A stretch of DNA of 35,855 nucleotides from a virus: positions 1-35,855 of the IMG/VR virus record IMGVR_UViG_3300043446_003431; one strand, written 5' to 3'. The position numbers and the translations under genes are program-made. Below are positions 30,360 to 35,855 of this stretch, one piece after another (the first letter of the stretch is position 1; every line of letters starts with the position of its first letter). The notes beneath the pieces are model-generated. The model was given only the letters and a program-made list of their open reading frames with translations, did not search any database and was not told the origin of the DNA.

Positions 30360-31189
30360 CACCAGAATATGATATTGCCATGTTGCTGGCCACACGCGGC
30401 CGCACAGACAGTCTTGGCCGCAGTGTGCGCAGTCTAGTTGAACTTGCTGATCATCCTGAACGCCTGCAGTTGATGTTTGCGTTTGACGATGATGATGACA
30501 TTGGCGCTGAATACTTTCATGCTGAATTGCAGCCTTGGTTGGAAGAACGAGAGATATCATTTTTTGCCGTGCAGTTTCCGCGTCAAGGCTATCACAGACT
30601 GCATGTGTACAACAACAAGATGGCTCAGTACACCAATTGCCATTGGCTCATGATCTGGAACGATGATGCTGTGATGCAGACCCAGGGCTGGGACACAGAG
30701 ATCATGCGATATCAAGGGCAGTTCAAATTGTTGGCGTTCCACACACACCTGGATCATCCCTACAGCATATTCCCAATCTTGCCTCGTAAATGGTATGAGT
30801 TGTTGGGCTATATCTCACCACACTCGGTACAGGATGGTTGGCTCAGTCAGCAGGCCTATATGTTGGATATCTGGGAACGCATACCTGTGTGGGTGTTGCA
30901 TGACCGTGCTGACATCACTGGCAACAACAATGATGCCACGTTTAAGGAACGTGCTGCCTTGGAAGGCAATCCATTTGACGAAGCTGATTTTCACAGTAAG
31001 ACACAGATTGATCTACGTCACACTGACTGTATAAAACTGGCACAGTACATGTACAGTCAGGGCATGAGTTTGGAATTTTGGAACAATATATGGGCCGGTA
31101 AACAAGATCCCTGGGAAAAACTAGCCCAGAATGATGTCAATAAACAAATGGTACAGTTTGACAATCCGCACAGACATTTTGCCAAGTAG
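30356..31189 (+). CDS. GT-A-like glycosyltransferase
   Basis: 277 residues. The N-terminus YDIAMLLATRGRTDSLGRSV is a typical family-2 glycosyltransferase opening. FAFDDDDDIGAEYF supplies the first acidic motif, and WLMIWNDDAVMQTQGWD the metal-binding DxD-like pair. Acceptor and donor are unknown. It is coupled to the queD-like gene by ATGA, so a role in adding a sugar to a modified base is possible, though a surface-glycan role is as likely. Confidence 0.75.
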   Translation: MTPEYDIAMLLATRGRTDSLGRSVRSLVELADHPERLQLMFAFDDDDDIGAEYFHAELQPWLEEREISFFAVQFPRQGYHRLHVYNNKMAQYTNCHWLMIWNDDAVMQTQGWDTEIMRYQGQFKLLAFHTHLDHPYSIFPILPRKWYELLGYISPHSVQDGWLSQQAYMLDIWERIPVWVLHDRADITGNNNDATFKERAALEGNPFDEADFHSKTQIDLRHTDCIKLAQYMYSQGMSLEFWNNIWAGKQDPWEKLAQNDVNKQMVQFDNPHRHFAK

Positions 31190-31190
31190 T

Positions 31191-31196
31191 TAAATA
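31191..31196 (+). promoter_or_regulatory. TAAATA late-promoter-like motif
   Basis: TTAAATAAGAC directly follows the glycosyltransferase stop, and the ATG at 31201 is four bases beyond the motif with no ribosome site. Confidence 0.4.
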
Positions 31197-31200
31197 AGAC

Positions 31201-33207
31201 ATGACATACAAAATTGCCTTTGTTCAGCCCAATTTCCAACAAGGGCCAAAAGAATTCAACGCCTATTACTTGCCGTATTCAGCCGGGGTGGTATGGAGTT
31301 ACAGTCTTGCAGATTCCAATATACGTAAACAATTTGAAGTGACAGATTGGATTTGGAGACGAGATGCAGTAGAGCCACTGGCACAACGCTTGGCCAAGAA
31401 CGAAATTGTGACTTTCAGTACCTATGTGTGGAATCACAGATACAATTATGCCCTGGCACGACGCATCAAAGAAATCAATCCTGCAGTGCTGACCATCTTT
31501 GGTGGTCCTGAACCTGCTATTACAGATACTGATTTGTTTCGCAAAGAACCATTCATGGACCTTGTGATCTGCTATGAAGGTGAGATCACATTCAAACGAG
31601 TCTTGGAACATTTTGAAACTAAAGACTGGGAAAACATACCTGGCTTGTTGATCAACCGGCATGGTGAAGCAGTAAAAACACCCGATGCTGAACGTATCGA
31701 AAGCCTGGAACAAGTACCCAGTCCGTATCTGTCAGGTATCTTTGACAAGATGATTGCCGATCATCCTGATGTGACCTGGCAGGGCACCTTGGAAACCAAT
31801 CGTGGTTGCCCGTATGCCTGCACATTTTGTGACTGGGGCAGCCTAACATACAACAAAGTTAAAAAGTTTGAACTGCAACGTGTGTTCGATGAACTGGAAT
31901 GGATGGCCCGGCGAAATTTTGACTGGATCAGTATAACTGATGCCAACTTTGGCATGTATCCCGAACGTGACGGTATGATCGCAGACAAGATCATTGAGAT
32001 GCAGGAACGCTATGGATCACCCAGAACATTTTCAGTGGCCTGGGCCAAGAATCAAAAGAAAGAAGTCATTGACATTGTGAAGAAACTGCTGGATGCACGT
32101 GGCTTCAATCAAGGCTTGACCTTGAGTGTGCAGAGTTTAGACTTGGATGTGCTGGAAAACATTCGTCGCAAGAACATGGAAATGAACAAACTCAATGAAG
32201 TTTTTGAACTGTGTGACCAACGCAACATACCTGCTTACACAGAATTGATCCTGGGCTTGCCTGGCGAAACCTTGGATTCATGGAAGCGTAATTTTTATGC
32301 CTTGTACAACTTGAATCAACACACAGGCATCACTGTGTTCCAAGCACAGTTATTAGAAAATGCTGAGATGAATTTGTTGCAGAAGAAACTGTTCAAGATA
32401 ACCAGCCAACCTGTCACAGACTACTTTGCTGGCAGTTATAGTGTGGAGCATATTGAAGAAAGCATTGATGTAATCACAGGCACCAAGGACATGCCCACTC
32501 CTGTGATGTTGGATGCGCAGATTTTTGCATGGTTTCAAACTACATTTCACATCAATGGCTTTGCCACCATTGTGGCCAGATTCATCAACAAGTACCTAGG
32601 TATCAGTTACAATGACTACTATGAAGAGCTGTTTTCCTACGCAATGAGCAATGAGTGGTTGATAAAAGAAGAAGCGGACACCAGACAATACTTTGCTAAT
32701 TGGATGAACACTGGCAAGATCAATCATCCCAAGATTGGTGTAGAAATACACGGCTGGAACATCATCCATAGAACGTCAATGAATATGCACCAAGAGGACC
32801 GTGTAGATGAACTGTATGACGTATTGGAAAAATTTTTAGAACGCTACAACTTGCCTCCAGCCCTGTTGGCCAGTTTGATGAAATTACAAAGAAATTATTA
32901 TATCAAGTACAACGATAGAAATCAATATCCCATGAATATAGACGTAGATTATAATATTTGGGATTATTTGAGTTTTAATCAGCCTCTGCAACAACAAAAA
33001 ACAACGTATAGATTGGACTTTCCTGAAGATAAAACAATGAGTTTGAATCGTTTTCTTGAATTGTTTTATTTTGCCCGCCGTAGAAATTTTGGCAAAGCCA
33101 CTGTGGAACGTGTTGGGCAGCAAGATGAAAAAACAGCACGTAGAGGTGTTGGCGCTGCCAAAGCACAAGGTAGCTTTTCAATAAAGAAAAAACAACTAGT
33201 GACTTGA
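31201..33207 (+). CDS. B12-binding-type radical SAM protein
   Basis: 668 residues. Residues 1-160 look like a cobalamin-binding Rossmann domain (VTFSTYVWNHRYNYALARRI, TIFGGPEP, LVICYEGEITFKRVLEHF), but without the DxHxxG cobalamin-ligand motif. The radical SAM core begins at RGCPYACTFCDWGS (C203, C207, C210) and continues with ISITDANFGMYPERD, LTLSVQSLDLDVLENIRRKN and AYTELILGLPGETLDSW. A C-terminal region of about 250 residues follows with no known motif. Such enzymes methylate or rearrange unactivated carbons. Here the substrate could be a nucleobase, glycan or protein. It lies between glycosyltransferase and queE genes. The identification as radical SAM is firm. Confidence 0.88.
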   Translation: MTYKIAFVQPNFQQGPKEFNAYYLPYSAGVVWSYSLADSNIRKQFEVTDWIWRRDAVEPLAQRLAKNEIVTFSTYVWNHRYNYALARRIKEINPAVLTIFGGPEPAITDTDLFRKEPFMDLVICYEGEITFKRVLEHFETKDWENIPGLLINRHGEAVKTPDAERIESLEQVPSPYLSGIFDKMIADHPDVTWQGTLETNRGCPYACTFCDWGSLTYNKVKKFELQRVFDELEWMARRNFDWISITDANFGMYPERDGMIADKIIEMQERYGSPRTFSVAWAKNQKKEVIDIVKKLLDARGFNQGLTLSVQSLDLDVLENIRRKNMEMNKLNEVFELCDQRNIPAYTELILGLPGETLDSWKRNFYALYNLNQHTGITVFQAQLLENAEMNLLQKKLFKITSQPVTDYFAGSYSVEHIEESIDVITGTKDMPTPVMLDAQIFAWFQTTFHINGFATIVARFINKYLGISYNDYYEELFSYAMSNEWLIKEEADTRQYFANWMNTGKINHPKIGVEIHGWNIIHRTSMNMHQEDRVDELYDVLEKFLERYNLPPALLASLMKLQRNYYIKYNDRNQYPMNIDVDYNIWDYLSFNQPLQQQKTTYRLDFPEDKTMSLNRFLELFYFARRRNFGKATVERVGQQDEKTARRGVGAAKAQGSFSIKKKQLVT

Positions 33208-33941
33208 TGTCAAGACTGTTTACTTTTGGCTGTAGTTTTACCAATTATCGATGGAGCACCTGGGCCGATATTCTGGGCGCACAGTATCAAGAGTACCAAA
33301 ATTGGGCGCAAGCGGGAGCTGGCAATCACTTTATCTTCAATTCAGTGATGGAGGCAGATCAGCGTCAAAGTTTTGGTCCAGGTGATACAGTGATGGTATG
33401 TTGGACCAATGTGATGCGTGAGGATCGTTACATTACTAACAGCTGGGTCACATTAGGTAACATAATGACCACGCCTATTTTTACCAAAGAATTTATAACT
33501 GATGCAGTGAGTGTGCGTGGCAATCTTATTAGAGATCTAGCATTTATTAAAAGTGTGCATGATTTATTGAAATCTCGGAAAGGTGTAGTATGGCGTTTTA
33601 TAAGCATGTGTCCCATGTTGCAATTGGACCCATGGGAAACCACATGCTATCAAGATCAAGATGTTGTTGCTGTGTACCAAAACATACTTGATTCAATATT
33701 GCCCAGTTTCACTGAGGTTTTAGGCCACGAATACTGGCATCGTAATAAAGAAAAAAGATTCAGCTATGCTGAAGGCAAAGTAGACTATCATCCTACTCCT
33801 GAAGAGCATTTGGCCTATTTAGATACAGTGTTACCAGGTTGGGTGACAAATCAAGAAATTCGTGTTAAAATACTGGAAGAAAGTGTTAATCTAAGTAAAG
33901 ATCCTCGTCGATCGGGAATGTCAAAGGTAACAAGATTATGA
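33207..33941 (+). CDS. SGNH/GDSL-type hydrolase-like phage protein
   Basis: 244 residues, starting at the ATG that overlaps the radical SAM stop. LFTFGCSFTN holds the block I Ser (S10), QAGAGNHF a possible oxyanion Asn (N40), VCWTNVMRED a block III-like Asn (N68), and VDYHPTPEEHLAYL the DxH catalytic pair (D193, H195). The family removes acyl groups from sugars or lipids; phages often use it on surface polysaccharide. Substrate unknown. It overlaps queE by ATGA and is AT-richer than queE. Confidence 0.75.
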   Translation: MSRLFTFGCSFTNYRWSTWADILGAQYQEYQNWAQAGAGNHFIFNSVMEADQRQSFGPGDTVMVCWTNVMREDRYITNSWVTLGNIMTTPIFTKEFITDAVSVRGNLIRDLAFIKSVHDLLKSRKGVVWRFISMCPMLQLDPWETTCYQDQDVVAVYQNILDSILPSFTEVLGHEYWHRNKEKRFSYAEGKVDYHPTPEEHLAYLDTVLPGWVTNQEIRVKILEESVNLSKDPRRSGMSKVTRL

Positions 33942-34783
33942 AATTAAAAGTATCAGAATTATTTTATTCAGCTCAGGGTGAAGGTCGTTATGTTGGCGTA
34001 CCCAGTGTGTTTTTGCGCATGTTTGGTTGTAACTTTACCTGTTCAGGATTTGGTATGCCATCAGGCATGGCCAGCCGCGAAGCAGATGAAGTTGTAAAAA
34101 GTATTGGGTTGTACAAGTCATTTGAAGAACTGCCTTTGGTGAACACCGGTTGTGACAGCTATGCATCATGGCATCCCGATTTCAAACACCTCAGTCCCAC
34201 TTACACAGCACAAGAACTAGCAGACCGAATGACTGAACTGTTGCCCAATGGAGAATGGCTACAGCCCAATGGCAACATTGTGCACTTGGTAATCACAGGT
34301 GGTGAGCCGTTGTTGGGATGGCAACGTGCATATCCTGAATTGTTGGACATACTAGCCGAACGTGGCCTGCGACACATCACATTTGAAACAAATGGTACTC
34401 AAGAACTCAGCACAGAGTTCAAACAGTATCTTAACAACTGGTTTGGTGAAATTACATTTTCAGTCAGTCCAAAACTTTCAGTATCAGGTGAATCATGGTC
34501 GGACGCCATCAAACCTGACGTGGTTTGGGATTATGAAACACATGGTGTGACCTATCTAAAGTTTGTGGTGGAAAAGGTTGCGGACTTTGACGAACTGGAT
34601 CGCGCTGTGGCCGAATACAGATCACGTGAGTTTGGTGGTCCTGTGTTTGTGATGCCCGTGGGTGGTGTGGTGTCGGTGTATGATGGCAACAGGATCAATG
34701 TGGCCGACGAAGCACTGCGACGTGGCTACTGGTACAGTCCCAGACTGCACGTTGACCTTTGGGGCAACGGCTGGGGCAAATGA
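33938..34783 (+). CDS. queE: 7-carboxy-7-deazaguanine synthase
   Basis: 281 residues, longer than E. coli QueE (223). The start VSELFYSAQGEGRYVGVPSV followed by FLRMFGCNFTC is diagnostic, and VITGGEPLLGW is the SAM-binding GGEP. KFVVEKVADFDEL and VFVMPVGG follow as in QueE. The enzyme makes 7-carboxy-7-deazaguanine, the committed precursor of queuosine and of 7-deazaguanine DNA bases. Oddly, the cluster motif is C31-x3-C35-x36-C72: about 34 residues are inserted before the last Cys, after which GCDSYASW resembles the normal CDxxxxW. The insert may hold the substrate pocket or a partner site. Coupled by ATGA on the upstream side. Confidence 0.92.
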   Translation: MKLKVSELFYSAQGEGRYVGVPSVFLRMFGCNFTCSGFGMPSGMASREADEVVKSIGLYKSFEELPLVNTGCDSYASWHPDFKHLSPTYTAQELADRMTELLPNGEWLQPNGNIVHLVITGGEPLLGWQRAYPELLDILAERGLRHITFETNGTQELSTEFKQYLNNWFGEITFSVSPKLSVSGESWSDAIKPDVVWDYETHGVTYLKFVVEKVADFDELDRAVAEYRSREFGGPVFVMPVGGVVSVYDGNRINVADEALRRGYWYSPRLHVDLWGNGWGK

Positions 34784-34803
34784 TACTAGATGGAGCATTT
34801 GAA

Positions 34804-35202
34804 ATGTTTGATTGGTTAAAGAAGAAAGTCTCACCGCCACCTCCAGTGCGCACAGAAAAAACACCACGTGTGGTTCGGGCACCAGAAAAGACTGCCAAAG
34901 AACTGGCCACTGAGCGGGGCGAGCCCTACGTGGCCATTACCAGCATGGACATTGACCCAAATAATTTGCATCAAGGTGCGTTTGAACTAGACTGGAATGA
35001 CATATTCATTGCCCGTCTGGTCAAGGCCGGATACATGATGAAACCCACAGACGCAGACTCAGACATTGTGGACCGTTGGTTCCAAAATGTGTGCAGACAC
35101 GTTGTAATGGAAACATGGGAACAGGATCAAGCCATGCGTAAATCAGTCAGTGGTTATGTACACACCCGAGACATTGGTGATGGACGCAGTGAGATAGGAT
35201 AA
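34804..35202 (+). CDS. Conserved T4-like phage hypothetical protein
   Basis: 132 residues from the ATG giving MFDWLKKKVSPPPP; GGAG at 34792-34795 lies eight bases upstream. An alternative ATG at 34780 overlaps the queE stop and adds eight residues. After a Pro/Lys linker comes TAKELATERGEPYVAITSMD, then AFELDWNDIFIARLVKAGYM and DIVDRWFQNVCRHVVMETWE. I recall this family clearly from T4-like cyanophages, with unknown function. TAATG coupling links it to the next gene. Confidence 0.8.
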   Translation: MFDWLKKKVSPPPPVRTEKTPRVVRAPEKTAKELATERGEPYVAITSMDIDPNNLHQGAFELDWNDIFIARLVKAGYMMKPTDADSDIVDRWFQNVCRHVVMETWEQDQAMRKSVSGYVHTRDIGDGRSEIG

Positions 35203-35438
35203 TGGAACCCATACAACCGCCTCGAACAGTCAAAGTGTACCAACTGATCAAACAGAATGGCAACTATTTGATGAATACTGGAGTATCTGGTCCATTGAGT
35301 TGGGGCATAGGGTTTTATGCCTCACTACAAGAAGCCGAACACAATCGCACCATGGAACTCTTGAAAAACACCGACACACCAAAACCACAGTATCACATAT
35401 TTGAATTAGACATACCCAACCCTGCGTACCAAGAATGA
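35202..35438 (+). CDS. Small conserved phage hypothetical protein
   Basis: 78 residues. VKVYQLIKQNGNYLMNTGVS, then SWGIGFYASLQEAEHN and YHIFELDIPNPAYQE, form a small alpha/beta domain. The ending FELDIPNPAYQE is of a type I recall in T4-like phages. It starts at the stop of the preceding gene and overlaps the next one by four bases, so the three are probably co-translated. Function unknown. Confidence 0.7.
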   Translation: MEPIQPPRTVKVYQLIKQNGNYLMNTGVSGPLSWGIGFYASLQEAEHNRTMELLKNTDTPKPQYHIFELDIPNPAYQE

Positions 35439-35855
35439 TATTCAATCACATCAAAGAACTCAAGGCCCAAGGCAAAAAGATTGGCATCACATTTTCAACC
35501 TTTGACATGTTGCATGCAGGCCACATTGCCATGTTGTCAGAAGCCAAAAACTACTGTGACTATTTGATTTGCGGATTGCAAACTGATCCAACTATTGACA
35601 GGCCTGATACCAAGAACCGGCCTGTGCAGAGCATAGTAGAACGACAGATTCAATTGGCTGCTTGCCGTTATGTAGACGAAGTTGTGGTGTACCAAACTGA
35701 ACAAGACTTGGTGGACTTGTTGTTGATCCTGCCATTGAATGTGCGTATATTGGGTGTGGAGTATGAAGGCCAACGATTCTCCGGCGACGAAGCCTGTTAT
35801 GATCGCGGCATTGCAATAGTGTTCAATGGTCGTGACCACTCGTTCTCCAGTTCAA
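35435..35855 (+). CDS. Cytidylyltransferase (TagD/RfaE-like), 3' end cut off by window
   Basis: The ATG overlaps the previous stop (ATGA) and the frame stays open to the window end, giving 140 residues. FSTFDMLHAGHIAMLSEAKN carries the HxGH signature at 27-30, and TKNRPVQSIVERQIQLAACR then YVDEVVVY are typical of glycerol-3-phosphate cytidylyltransferase and the ADP-heptose nucleotidyl domain. The visible DHSFSSS is probably the start of the second SSxxIR motif. It would make a CDP- or ADP-activated precursor, likely for a surface glycan or for host cell-wall change. The C-terminus lies outside the window. Confidence 0.85.
   Translation, partial: MIFNHIKELKAQGKKIGITFSTFDMLHAGHIAMLSEAKNYCDYLICGLQTDPTIDRPDTKNRPVQSIVERQIQLAACRYVDEVVVYQTEQDLVDLLLILPLNVRILGVEYEGQRFSGDEACYDRGIAIVFNGRDHSFSSS

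Noticed and set aside
1-35855. tRNA genes, CRISPR arrays, insertion sequences or inverted-repeat ends
   Set aside because: No cloverleaf-like segment, spaced direct repeats or transposase motifs were seen by eye; a tRNA scan would be needed to be certain.

Overview
The window looks like a stretch of a T4-like (myovirus-type) tailed phage genome, probably from a marine or other aquatic community. All genes lie on the plus strand, they are tightly packed, and most junctions are ATGA, TAATG or short overlaps. The phage assignment rests on a T4 gp43-type family B DNA polymerase, a gp45-type sliding clamp, a DsbA-like DNA-binding protein, and many small proteins of types I associate with T4-like cyanophages and their relatives. 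GC content is moderate by eye. I saw no tRNA genes, photosynthesis genes or host-specific marker, so the host is unknown.

Layout. (1) 1-3352: end of a cut-off gene, a HxGH nucleotidyltransferase, a twitch-type radical SAM protein and a GT-A-like glycosyltransferase. (2) 3368-14695: a run of modular proteins, including a 1459-residue polyprotein-like gene (nucleotidyltransferase, HELVH zincin, amidoligase-like domain, C-terminal small modules), a ParB-like protein, a peptidoglycan-binding-like protein and a Dps-like ferritin. (3) 14696-19730: DsbA-like protein, DNA polymerase, a methyltransferase-like protein, sliding clamp and a DUF2061 membrane protein. (4) 19720-22730: a DpdA-like DNA guanine transglycosylase with overlapping companion genes. 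(5) 22744-26377: an AT-richer gene, then glycosyltransferase, NAD-dependent epimerase and a short DegT-like aminotransferase. (6) 26420-35855: FolE, small genes, an amidinotransferase, a HIT protein, QueD-like protein, glycosyltransferase, B12-type radical SAM protein, SGNH hydrolase-like protein, QueE, two small conserved genes and a cut-off cytidylyltransferase.

Two systems stand out. First, folE, queD-like, queE and dpdA together imply that the phage makes a 7-deazaguanine and inserts it into DNA. QueC is not in the window, and QueE and QueD both have altered metal-site motifs. An amidinotransferase and a possible second T-fold protein lie among these genes. Second, several proteins in region 2 begin with a short peptide ending in a hydrophobic-x-Glu motif, and the same motif recurs immediately before recognisable internal modules. 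This resembles the capsid-targeting and prohead-protease sites of T4 internal proteins, and suggests that these genes encode capsid-packaged, protease-cut, possibly injected proteins.

Regulation appears two-layered. Consensus-like sigma70 promoters precede dsbA, the clamp and folE (a weaker one precedes queD), three of them with a shared TAGGAGTA ribosome site. A T4-late-like TAAATA motif recurs in gene junctions, five times only 4-7 bases before an ATG that has no clear ribosome site. No gene-free stretch exceeds about 140 bases.
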